Notes under the pieces: generated by a model | What the model was told of the DNA's origin: nothing | Database searches by the model: none | The model's input: only the letters and a program-made list of their open reading frames with translations | Translations under genes and position numbers: made by a program | In this document: positions 1 through 5,789 of the stretch, piece by piece | How the letters are laid out: each line of letters opens with the position of its first letter | How positions within the stretch are numbered: the first letter of the stretch is position 1 | Assembly: GCA_003510325.1 (NCBI GenBank) | Contig: DONB01000259.1 | Span: 14,965 to 22,086, forward strand | Direction of reading: 5' to 3' | Length of the DNA stretch: 7,122 nucleotides | DNA from: Thiobacillus sp. | Lineage (GTDB): Bacteria > Pseudomonadota > Gammaproteobacteria > Burkholderiales > Thiobacillaceae

Positions 1-1
1 C

Positions 2-292
2 ATTAAAGAGAGGCTACTGGCCCTGGAGGCCATGCGGCCCATTCACGACCGGGCAGCGCTCGATCGCCACATTGACCATGCCGAGTACACGGCCCGCGTG
101 ATGCTTGGTTTTGTTGCTGATCGCCCTGATACGGTAGGAGGCATGATCCGGCGGGGTATTCCAGAAGGCGAGGCCAGGCGCTTCGTTGCGATGGGCTTTC
201 AGGCGGCACAGCGCGAACTCATGGCGAAGCTGCGCGCCCTTGGGGAGAACGTCAACATTGCCCACGATGAGGGGTGGAAAGATGAAGTCTGA
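2..292 (+). CDS. Hypothetical phage-type small protein (5' end possibly outside window)
   Basis: I do not recognise a named family. The reading frame is open from the window edge, so the real start may lie upstream. The first ATG inside the window is at 32 and gives 86 residues. The product is soluble, charged and mostly helical, with no signal peptide or membrane segment. It contains an Arg/Glu/Ala-rich helical half (about residues 45-75 from the ATG) and ends in an acidic tail. The stop codon overlaps the start of the next gene by 11 bp, so the two are probably co-transcribed and translationally coupled. Small overlapping plus-strand genes of this kind are common in prophages and integrated elements, and an attachment-site-like tRNA fragment lies about 1.1 kb downstream. 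The phage assignment is inference from gene size, packing and context, not from a recognised domain. Confidence 0.55.
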   Translation: MKERLLALEAMRPIHDRAALDRHIDHAEYTARVMLGFVADRPDTVGGMIRRGIPEGEARRFVAMGFQAAQRELMAKLRALGENVNIAHDEGWKDEV

Positions 293-512
293 AGTGAACT
301 GGAAAGCCCTGATAGATGACCTGAGGCAGCTTGGGTACACCCTCAACATCATCGCGCTTTCTGTTGGCGACTCGCCGAAAGGGCTGTCACCCGCTGCCGA
401 GGGATGGGGGGAACCGCGCAGGCCGTCGCGGGAAAGGCTGGTCAACCTGTGGTGTTTGGCGACCGGACGGGAAAGGGGGGACGTGCTTAACCGGGTAATC
501 TTGCCCGGTTAG
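282..512 (+). CDS. Small phage-type protein with helix-turn-helix character
   Basis: A 76-residue soluble protein. The start at 282 is chosen because a purine-rich GAGGGG ribosome site lies just upstream and because it overlaps the end of the preceding gene by only 11 bp. The same frame is open further upstream, but that part is a shadow of the first gene. Residues 7-62 resemble a compact Cro/XRE-like fold: a first helix (WKALIDDLRQLG), a second helix after a Thr-Leu turn (about 20-30), a third after Ser-Pro (31-40), and a closing helix ending in LVNLWCLATGR. That closing helix is typical of small phage DNA-binding proteins, where a Leu-Trp helix packs on the HTH. The likely role is DNA binding in phage or element regulation, but the match is by eye and the recognition helix is atypical (Pro and Gly inside). 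The stop codon lies in a hairpin shared with the convergent PEP-CTERM gene. Confidence 0.6.
   Translation: MKSEVNWKALIDDLRQLGYTLNIIALSVGDSPKGLSPAAEGWGEPRRPSRERLVNLWCLATGRERGDVLNRVILPG
488..511. terminator. Hairpin shared by two convergent gene ends
   Basis: Perfect 8-bp inverted repeat: TAACCGGG at 488-495 and CCCGGTTA at 504-511, with an 8-nt loop. It contains the stop codon TAG of the plus-strand gene (510-512) and the stop TAA of the minus-strand gene (511-509). Its position at a convergent junction suggests a bidirectional transcription stop. No T-run follows on either strand, so it is not a textbook intrinsic terminator and it may instead protect the mRNA 3' ends. Confidence 0.45.
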
Positions 513-1231
513 AGGAACTGCGCGGGCGCGGTTTGTTTCCTGCGCCGTGCCGCAACGCCGACTAGCACTATGCCTACCAGCATCGAGGCATAGACTTCTG
601 GCTCAGGGATTGCCAATACATCTCCGTCGCGGACGGCCCATGCATAGCCTTCGCTGGATGGGCTTGCAGGGCCAGTAAAGTTTCCATTTGTTGTGTATCC
701 CCAAACGAGAGACGGCGGCCATGCTTGGCCAGGCTCCTGTACCAGCCATCCCTCAACGGTGAGTATGCTGCTGGAATTTTCGGCCCCGGGGGGTAGTTCG
801 TATTGCGAACCGAGCCACCCGAACCCTAGCGGGGGAGTGGAGAAGGGGCCGAAATTAAGAGTGGCCCCTATGGGGTTGCCCAAAGATCCATGAATCAGCT
901 GAGCTAAATCGCTGCCTCCCCAAACGGTGTTGGCAATTGGATTCGGAAGCCGCCAACCTCCGACCGATCCGCCGTCATCCGTGTTGGCAACCGTCAATTG
1001 CGAAACCCACGATACTGCGGATGCATATGTCATGCGCCCGTCGCCGGGATTGAACCCATCATCGTACGTTCCATTGCTGGCGAAGGTGGGGTTTTTCAAC
1101 CAAGTGAGATTGGTCGAATCATCGTAGATCATGTATTCGCCGCGCGTCTGCAGGGCAGCATTAGCGGAGCCGGCGAGGCCCAACATGGTGAAGGCCAATA
1201 TTGCCCGGGCAATCTGTTTATTCGTTTTCAT
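509..1231 (-). CDS. PEP-CTERM sorting domain protein with Lcl/DUF1566-like domain
   Basis: A 240-residue secreted protein. It has a Sec signal peptide (basic KTNK start, hydrophobic core, likely cleavage after ANA at residue 25) and a central region (about 35-205). That region has features of Lcl/DUF1566-type domains: YDDSTNLTWLKN near the start, an AVSWVSQL segment, GGWRLPN in the middle and YAWAVRDGDV at the end. The C-terminus is a classic PEP-CTERM tripartite signal: Ile-Pro-Glu-Pro (208-211), a hydrophobic segment (212-228) and an Arg-rich tail (229-231). In known systems this tail is processed by the membrane exosortase (XrtA/EpsH family), and PEP-CTERM proteins are linked to exopolysaccharide production and flocs. 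No exosortase lies in the window. The ATG at 1231 follows a strong GGGGAGGGG ribosome site. The ligand or function of the Lcl-like domain is not known. The gene stands alone on its strand, inside what looks like an integrated element. Confidence 0.88.
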   Translation of the reverse strand: MKTNKQIARAILAFTMLGLAGSANAALQTRGEYMIYDDSTNLTWLKNPTFASNGTYDDGFNPGDGRMTYASAVSWVSQLTVANTDDGGSVGGWRLPNPIANTVWGGSDLAQLIHGSLGNPIGATLNFGPFSTPPLGFGWLGSQYELPPGAENSSSILTVEGWLVQEPGQAWPPSLVWGYTTNGNFTGPASPSSEGYAWAVRDGDVLAIPEPEVYASMLVGIVLVGVAARRRKQTAPAQFL

Positions 1232-1317
1232 GAGCCCCTCCCCAGGGTCTGGGCTGACGCCCTTTGGTCTCGATTACCAGGCGCGAATGATGTGCGTCGG
1301 TAGTTATGACGGTAGTT

Positions 1318-1337
1318 TTCATGGCGCGCACCATGAA
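1318..1337. promoter_or_regulatory. Perfect 7+6+7 inverted repeat upstream of PEP-CTERM gene
   Basis: Arms TTCATGG (1318-1324) and CCATGAA (1331-1337) flank the 6-nt CGCGCA. The centre is about 95 bp upstream of the PEP-CTERM start codon, a usual place for a dimeric regulator site. It could equally form a hairpin in the leader transcript. No convincing sigma-70 or sigma-54 promoter could be placed next to it by eye. Confidence 0.35.
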
Positions 1338-1338
1338 T

Positions 1339-1401
1339 CCAAGTAAACACGCGCCGTTTCGAGGTGTGTTCGAGTCCCCCTCCCGCACCAAGTAACACGC
1401 G
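1339..1401 (+). repeat. Imperfect direct repeat flanking/overlapping tRNA fragment
   Basis: CCAAGTAAACACGCG at 1339-1353 recurs as CCAAGTAACACGCG at 1388-1401, with a single A missing. The second copy begins with the last bases of the tRNA-like CCA end, and the copies are 49 bp apart. Such a short near-repeat next to an attachment-like site may be a duplicated tRNA 3' flank or a binding-site pair. Chance is not excluded, although 14 of 15 positions match. Confidence 0.4.
1368..1390 (+). other. tRNA 3'-end fragment, candidate attachment site (att)
   Basis: From GTTCGAG (T-loop consensus, 1368-1374) the sequence runs through a C-run and CTCCCGC (1380-1386) to ACCA (1387-1390). That is the layout of the T-arm, acceptor 3' strand, discriminator and CCA of a tRNA, closest to tRNA-Leu types whose acceptor 5' strand is GCGGGAG. 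Upstream of the T-loop the match stops at once: the bases at 1363-1367 do not pair properly with the 3' T-stem, and no anticodon arm or 5' acceptor strand is found within 100 bp. The T-arm-to-acceptor stretch also appears one base short of canonical. Tyrosine integrases commonly use such tRNA 3' ends and leave a partial copy at the far end of the inserted element. In this orientation the element would lie to the left, where the phage-type genes are. No integrase is in the window. Confidence 0.55.
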
Positions 1402-1447
1402 GGGTTTGTGATTCTCTCGCGTACCCGACTGCGACAATTTTCTGTCG

Positions 1448-1461
1448 GTGGAAACTTCCAC
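1448..1461. promoter_or_regulatory. 14-nt dyad, possible operator
   Basis: GTGGAA (1448-1453) and TTCCAC (1456-1461) form a perfect 6+2+6 inverted repeat, just after a small 5-bp hairpin at 1432-1447. It is a plausible dimeric protein site, but it is far (about 310 bp) from the next plus-strand gene and about 220 bp from the PEP-CTERM start, so its target is unclear. Confidence 0.22.
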
Positions 1462-1768
1462 ATGCTTCCCAGCCAATCAAAGCGATGGTATTGAAAGCGG
1501 CCGTTCAGACCACCTGCGCCTAATATCCGGAACTCGGCCGAAGGCGACGCTGGTCTGGAGACTGCTCATTGGCCGATGTATATTGAAAACAGGATATTGG
1601 ATACTTGATGTACGGAATGGCCGCCTCTACCTTTGCGAGTTTATCTTGCCTGCCCGAAGCGGTTTGATGCATTTTCTGGAAAAGCGGAAATATCGTGTCC
1701 GACCCCATATCCGCACCGCATGAGACATCGGAGATGGGCCGCTTTGGCGAAACAGGAAAGGAACAACA

Positions 1769-1960
1769 GTGATGAATTTCGGATACAGCGGCATTTTGGG
1801 TCTACTCATACTCGCCGGAGATATCTGGGCGATCATAAATATTTTCCAAAGCTCCGCTTCAAACGAGAAGAAACTGCTTTGGATACTTGTCGTTGTGCTG
1901 CTGCCATTGCTGGGTTTGATCCTCTGGTTTTTTCTCGGGCCACGGGATCGCAAGGCGTAA
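1769..1960 (+). CDS. Small PLDc_N-family membrane protein
   Basis: A 62- or 63-residue protein with two transmembrane helices (about residues 7-27 and 36-57) joined by a short polar loop with Ser-Ser-Ala-Ser-Asn-Glu-Lys-Lys. The order Asp-Ile-Trp-Ala-Ile in helix 1, KKLLWILVVVLLPLLG in helix 2 and a final FFLGPR is the signature of the phospholipase D N-terminal transmembrane domain family (PLDc_N, Pfam PF13396). That domain occurs both as the membrane anchor of cardiolipin-synthase-like enzymes and as free-standing small proteins. Here it stands alone and no catalytic HKD domain follows, so it is not an enzyme by itself. An AGGAAAGG ribosome site at 1754-1761 serves either GTG at 1769 or ATG at 1772, and the ATG (62 residues) has the more usual spacing. 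The role is unknown, and it may assist the DUF2254 membrane protein downstream. Confidence 0.8.
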   Translation: MMNFGYSGILGLLILAGDIWAIINIFQSSASNEKKLLWILVVVLLPLLGLILWFFLGPRDRKA

Positions 1961-2149
1961 CGTGGTAATTCGCACTGGCTGTAAGGCGTGGCCATCTTTA
2001 GCGGTTTGTCGCTGTGGGCAAATTGCGCGCCCTGACCTCTCGCTCAACCGTATCGCTCAGAGCCGCCCCTGGTGCGCCGTCCGCTCGCGGCCAGTTGGCT
2101 TCGTTCGTTCTGCTCAGTGGGACATGCGAATGAATGATGGAGCATCGCC

Positions 2150-3496
2150 ATGAGAGTTCAGGTTTTCAAAACATTGGACCGTATTCGCTCCAGTTTCTGG
2201 TTTCTCCCCGCAGCCATGGCCAGCGGGGCGATGGTATTGGCCTTCGCAACCGTCGCCCTGGAAACGCTGGTGACGGACTGGTTGACGCTTAACTGGGGTT
2301 TGACTTTCACCGGTGGGGCGGAGGGGGCAAGTTCCTTGCTGGGGGCCATCGCCGGTTCAATGATCACCATCGCCGGGGTAGTCTTCTCGATGACCTTGGT
2401 CGCCCTGTCGCTTGCCTCGTCACAGCTCGGACCCCGCCTGCTTCGCAATTTTATGCGCGACACCACGACCCAAATGGTACTCGGTACGTTCGTCGCTACC
2501 TTCCTGTATTGCTTGCTCGTCCTCCGCACCATCCGCCGCGCTGAGGAGACCCTCTTCGTCCCTCACCTGTCTGTCACCCTCGGTGTGCTACTCGCGGTGG
2601 TGAGTGTGGGGGTATTGATCTACTTTATCCATCATGTGTCTGTTTCTATCCAGGCCAACGAGATCGTGGCACGGGTCGGAAAGGAGTTGATTGAGGAAAT
2701 AGAACAGCTGTTTCCGGAAAACATCGGACGGGGTGCACCCCGGATTCCAACGGAGCCACCCAACGCAGACTTTCTCGACAGGTTCGAACGGGAGGCGAGT
2801 CCGATTGGGTCTACCGGGGACGGCTATCTACAGTTCATCGATGGGGATGCCCTGATGGCGTTGGCCATGCAAGAGGATGTCGTTATTCGTGTGGAGCGAC
2901 GACCCGGCCACTATGTCGTTGCCACACGCCCGCTGGCGCTGGTCTGGCCCGGAAACAGGGTTACCGATCATCTGATGGATCGCGTCAATTGCGCGTTCGC
3001 CCTGGGTAACCAGCGTACGTCCGGGCAGGACATTGAATTCGCGGTCAACCAGCTTGTCGAAATTGCGATACGAGCGCTCTCCCCCGGGGTGAATGACCCG
3101 TTCACGGCGATGACATGTGTGGACCGCTTGGGGTCGGCACTGTGCCGCCTGGCTCAACAAGATGTGCCGTCGCCTTATCGATATGACACCCAGGATCAGC
3201 TTCGAGTCATTACGCCTGTCTTCACATTCCCGGACGTCACGGATGCGGCATTCAATCAGATCCGGCAATATGGCCGTACCAGCACCGCGGTGACCATCCG
3301 TTTGCTGGAAACGATTGCCGAGGTCGCAGGATCCGTCCATCGGTCAGAGGACCGCATTGCACTGTTACGGCACGCCAAGATGATCGCCCGCGGAACAGGT
3401 GGCGGGTTGCCGGAAGACGAGGATCGCCAGGAGGTGGAAAAACGCTTCCGATCAGCGAACCGATTGTTGAGCGAGGCGCCAGATTCCAGTCCCTGA
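2150..3496 (+). CDS. DUF2254 domain inner-membrane protein
   Basis: A 448-residue protein matching the DUF2254 family (Pfam PF10011) over its whole length. The N-terminal part has four predicted membrane helices at about residues 16-38, 61-88, 106-126 and 139-162. The second carries the family-typical run GSMITIAGVVFSMTLVALSLASSQLGPR. The cytosolic or periplasmic C-terminal half contains the other family hallmark, ALSPGVNDPFTAM, near residue 310-322. The family's biochemical function is not established. Its members are widespread in proteobacteria as predicted membrane proteins. The ATG at 2150 has a GGAG site 7 nt upstream. It is separated from the small PLDc_N protein by 189 bp on the same strand, so co-transcription is possible but not certain. 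Length and motifs look intact. Confidence 0.88.
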   Translation: MRVQVFKTLDRIRSSFWFLPAAMASGAMVLAFATVALETLVTDWLTLNWGLTFTGGAEGASSLLGAIAGSMITIAGVVFSMTLVALSLASSQLGPRLLRNFMRDTTTQMVLGTFVATFLYCLLVLRTIRRAEETLFVPHLSVTLGVLLAVVSVGVLIYFIHHVSVSIQANEIVARVGKELIEEIEQLFPENIGRGAPRIPTEPPNADFLDRFEREASPIGSTGDGYLQFIDGDALMALAMQEDVVIRVERRPGHYVVATRPLALVWPGNRVTDHLMDRVNCAFALGNQRTSGQDIEFAVNQLVEIAIRALSPGVNDPFTAMTCVDRLGSALCRLAQQDVPSPYRYDTQDQLRVITPVFTFPDVTDAAFNQIRQYGRTSTAVTIRLLETIAEVAGSVHRSEDRIALLRHAKMIARGTGGGLPEDEDRQEVEKRFRSANRLLSEAPDSSP

Positions 3497-3708
3497 GATG
3501 CACGCACGAAACCAGCACTCCGATGGCAAATTCGTCGAATCATTTACTGGTGCGGACGCAGGGAGCCGCGCCGCACAATTCGAGCGTTGAACGGCACTTC
3601 GACTGCTAAGGGCCGAAGATCTGACACATGGAACGGTCAGCGTAACCGGCGGCTCAGGTCGACCAAGAGACGTTCGCCCCCACAATCAGAACTTCAGCTA
3701 CTGGACAG
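3497..3708. other. Convergent intergenic region without a recognisable gene
   Basis: These 212 bp lie between the stop of the DUF2254 gene (plus strand) and the stop of the GH10 gene (minus strand). Short open frames through it lack ribosome sites and protein-like composition. A small dyad ATTCG-T-CGAAT sits at 3530-3540, and a weak CTTCG/CGAAG stem with a long loop lies near 3599-3620. No hairpin with a T-run was found for either gene, so termination here is not explained by an obvious intrinsic terminator. Confidence 0.5.
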
Positions 3709-4785
3709 TTAGTGTCGTTGACCCTTTACGGGCTCGCCTATTCGTTTGTTCGATGCTGAGGCACGCAAAATCCGCCGCACGCTTTCGTACGCCGGTTTCG
3801 CCCGGCCGTTCACATCGAACAGCAGCGCGTCGCCCTGACCGGGGAAAAACTCCGGAATCCACGAATAGCGGTCGCTCGCACCCCAGGTGGAAAAACTGCG
3901 GCATTGCGGCACCGCCAGGCAGGCCTGCAGCATGTCGCGGTACAGCGCAGCCTGCGCCCGCAGGTCGGCGCGGCTTGCCGGCAGCGTCAGCATCACGTCC
4001 ATTTCGCTGATGTGGGTCTCGAGTCCGAGTGCGGCCAGGCGTTTCATGTTGATGCGCACGTCGCTGGCGCGCGGCGCATCTTTCGGGCTGGCGTGCATTT
4101 GCAGGCCGACACCGTGGATCGGTGCGCCCCTGCGACGCAATCCGGCCATCAGGTCGTAGATGCCGTCCGATTTGGCGCCGTCGCCCTCGCCGCCGTAGTC
4201 GTTGTAGCGCAGGTGCGCCTGCGGATCGGCTTCGTGCGCCCACTGGAACGCCAGCACCAGATAATCCGGGCCGATGCCGCGCGACCAGAAGGTTTCGCGC
4301 GCTTGCCCGTCCTCGGCCACCGCTTCGGCCGCCACGTCCCACGAGGCCACCCGGCCGCGATAGCGCGTCACCAGCGTCCGGATGTGCTCGCGCAGGATGG
4401 CTTTCAGTTCGTCGCGGCTGAATTGCCCCTGCGTCAGCCAGTCCGGCAGCTGCTGGTGCCACACCAGCACGTGACCGTTGACCTGCATGCCGTGCGCTTC
4501 GGCGAAGGCAAGCAGGGTGTCAGCTTGGGTGAAATCGAAGCGGCCGCGCTCGGGCTGCACGACGGAAAACTTCATCGCGTTTTCCGGCGTCACCAGATTG
4601 AATTCGCGTGCCAGCAGACGGGCGTAGGCGGCATCGGTGTTCAGGGCGTCGACATTCACCGCTGTGCCGATGCGAAGACCGGCCGATTGCGCCAGCGCCC
4701 GCAGGGTGTTGGCGGCAACCGCCGGCAGGGCGGCCGCACAGGCCGCAATGAAAGCGGCGGTGACGACTGCAGCGCGCAGCGACAT
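3709..4785 (-). CDS. GH10-family glycoside hydrolase (xylanase-like), secreted
   Basis: A 358-residue protein whose first 24 residues form a Sec signal peptide (SLRAA start, Ala-rich core, likely cleavage near AVA-A). The rest is one GH10 TIM-barrel catalytic domain. Family landmarks in order are TPENAMKF (66-73), HVLVWHQQLPDWL (105-117), WDVAAEA with acid/base Glu154, YNDY (194-197), GVGLQMH (225-231), ISEMD with nucleophile Glu261, and STWGASDRYSW (299-309). Both catalytic Glu residues are present, but the Asn that precedes the acid/base Glu in almost all clan GH-A enzymes (WDVVNE) is Ala153 here, so activity on plain xylan is doubtful. The start at 4785 is chosen for its signal peptide and for lying 1 nt after the deacetylase stop (TGA-G-ATG), which implies translational coupling. 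The frame is open further upstream, but only as a shadow of the deacetylase. Its context suggests periplasmic trimming or processing of an exopolysaccharide rather than plant-biomass digestion. Confidence 0.85.
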   Translation of the reverse strand: MSLRAAVVTAAFIAACAAALPAVAANTLRALAQSAGLRIGTAVNVDALNTDAAYARLLAREFNLVTPENAMKFSVVQPERGRFDFTQADTLLAFAEAHGMQVNGHVLVWHQQLPDWLTQGQFSRDELKAILREHIRTLVTRYRGRVASWDVAAEAVAEDGQARETFWSRGIGPDYLVLAFQWAHEADPQAHLRYNDYGGEGDGAKSDGIYDLMAGLRRRGAPIHGVGLQMHASPKDAPRASDVRINMKRLAALGLETHISEMDVMLTLPASRADLRAQAALYRDMLQACLAVPQCRSFSTWGASDRYSWIPEFFPGQGDALLFDVNGRAKPAYESVRRILRASASNKRIGEPVKGQRH

Positions 4786-4786
4786 C

Positions 4787-5737
4787 TCAGTAGCCCCGGT
4801 ATGCGGCAGGCCCCGACCACTGCCTGACGAAGCCGGGCACCGGGGGCGACTGCAAGGGTCGCAGGCCGGCATCGCGCGCCCAGCCTTCGAGCCAGGACTC
4901 GCCCTCGATTCCGCCTGATCCCGCAGGCGACGCGTAGGCGCTGTCCCTGAGCGCGTCGTCCAGCGAAATGAAGCGATAGCCGCGCTGCCGGAGCATGGCA
5001 GCGAGGGCGTCGAAATACTCCGCGTTGAGCGCGTTCGCATGCAGCACCAGCACATGCGGAATGGGGCGACCGAACAGGTCGAGCGTGAGCTGCTCCGCCT
5101 GTGCGAACACGACTTCCATGTAGGGCACGTAGGCGGCGCCGATGCGCCGTGCCGCGTCCTCGTCGCCTTGCGCCAGCGCCCGCGAATAGGCGGCGGCGAA
5201 CACCCATTCCGAATTGTTCACGGTCACCGGCGCCACGCGATAGCCATGCGCCGCGAGGAAACCCTGAAACGCCGACCGCACCTCCGCCGTTTTTCCCCGA
5301 TGCAGGAAGGGATGGCGAAACCAGCGCAGGCTTCGGCCTTCGCTTTGCATGAGGGGACGCGTGACGGTTTCGCCCTGCAGCAGATCGGCCTGGAAAACGT
5401 CGAGCGGTACCCGGTTGAGCGAGGGATGCGAATAGGTGTGGTTGCCCAGTTCGAAGCCGGCCTTGAGCCAGTGGCGCAGCAGCTCCACCCGGGCCGGGTC
5501 CGGCTGGTCTTCGCGGGCCAGCTTCGCCTCGTTGACGAAGCCCACGGCGGGCACCTGGAGGGTCTGCAGATGCTGCAGCAGGCGGCGCGTCATGCTGTCC
5601 AGCGTGGCAGGGTCGTCCGCGGGGACGGCAGCGAAGGGCAGGTCGTCGAAGGTGACCGACACCGCATGCTGCGCCGGCATCTGGGCGGCCGCCGCGAGGG
5701 GAAGAAGCAGGAAGAAAAGCAGGAACCGGCGTGTCAT
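4787..5737 (-). CDS. Polysaccharide deacetylase (CE4/NodB family), exported
   Basis: A 316-residue protein with a signal peptide (MTRRFLLFFLLLPLAAAAQ) and a NodB-homology deacetylase domain. Motif 1 is TFDD (29-32: catalytic base Asp31, metal ligand Asp32). Motif 2 is HTYSH (100-104: metal ligands His100 and His104). Motif 3 is RHPF (141-144), and motif 5 is VLHAN with His233. All residues expected for metal-dependent N- or O-deacetylation are present. A tail of about 45 residues (after 270), rich in Gly, Pro and Trp, extends beyond the fold. The start at 5737 is preferred over the upstream ATG at 5776. It begins a clean signal peptide and has a GAGG site a few bases ahead, whereas the upstream start has none and adds an Arg/Ala-rich segment before the signal. 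The gene lies 52 bp after the porin stop and 1 nt before the GH10 start, so the three form an operon. The likely job is removing acetyl groups from a polymer in the periplasm, as PgaB and PelA do. Confidence 0.88.
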   Translation of the reverse strand: MTRRFLLFFLLLPLAAAAQMPAQHAVSVTFDDLPFAAVPADDPATLDSMTRRLLQHLQTLQVPAVGFVNEAKLAREDQPDPARVELLRHWLKAGFELGNHTYSHPSLNRVPLDVFQADLLQGETVTRPLMQSEGRSLRWFRHPFLHRGKTAEVRSAFQGFLAAHGYRVAPVTVNNSEWVFAAAYSRALAQGDEDAARRIGAAYVPYMEVVFAQAEQLTLDLFGRPIPHVLVLHANALNAEYFDALAAMLRQRGYRFISLDDALRDSAYASPAGSGGIEGESWLEGWARDAGLRPLQSPPVPGFVRQWSGPAAYRGY

Positions 5738-5789
5738 GCGTGCCTCGAATGCGCGCGCAAGCGGCGCGCGCGGCATGGTGAACGGGTGT

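Larger units (their letters stand above)
1232..1768. other. Long non-coding region with repeats and tRNA fragment
   Basis: This 537-bp stretch holds no convincing gene. The short open frames in it have no ribosome site or protein-like composition. It contains, in order, the leader of the PEP-CTERM gene, a 7+6+7 inverted repeat (1318-1337), an imperfect direct repeat (1339-1353 and 1388-1401), a tRNA 3'-end fragment (1368-1390), a small hairpin (CGACA at 1432-1436, TGTCG at 1443-1447) and a 14-nt dyad (1448-1461). From about 1470 to 1750 the sequence looks more AT-rich than the flanks and should carry the promoter of the small membrane protein. A TATATT hexamer at 1579-1584 is a weak -10 candidate without a good -35 box. 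Confidence 0.5.

Noticed and set aside
1302..1390. A complete tRNA gene ending at the CCA at 1390
   Set aside because: No 5' acceptor strand, D-arm or anticodon arm can be found at the required distances. Only the T-loop to CCA part matches.
1232..1420. Sigma-54 (-24/-12) promoter for the PEP-CTERM gene
   Set aside because: I searched the minus strand for a TGGCAC-N5-TTGC pattern. The nearest match (around 1281-1300) lacks the GG element.
1448..1723. 91-codon plus-strand open frame in the long intergenic region
   Set aside because: It has no ribosome site (it begins inside a dyad) and no recognisable motif, and its composition is not protein-like. It is treated as non-coding.
3599..3620. 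Terminator hairpin after the GH10 gene
   Set aside because: The stem is only 5 bp with a loop of about 12 nt and no T-run, and it lies about 90 bp beyond the stop, so it is too weak to call.
3698..4827. Long open frames on both strands overlapping the GH10 gene (for example minus 3698-4462 and plus 3904-4827)
   Set aside because: They are Arg/Ala/Pro/His-rich translations of a GC-rich gene in the wrong frame, without ribosome sites or family motifs, while the GH10 frame has a complete set of catalytic motifs.
4786..5055. 90-codon upstream extension of the GH10 frame
   Set aside because: It overlaps the deacetylase coding region, reads as a low-complexity Arg/Ser/Pro shadow and would bury the signal peptide. 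The ATG at 4785 gives a proper secreted protein.
5738..5776. Longer deacetylase starting at the ATG at 5776
   Set aside because: It has no Shine-Dalgarno sequence and would put an Arg/Ala-rich stretch before the signal peptide. The ATG at 5737 has a GAGG site.
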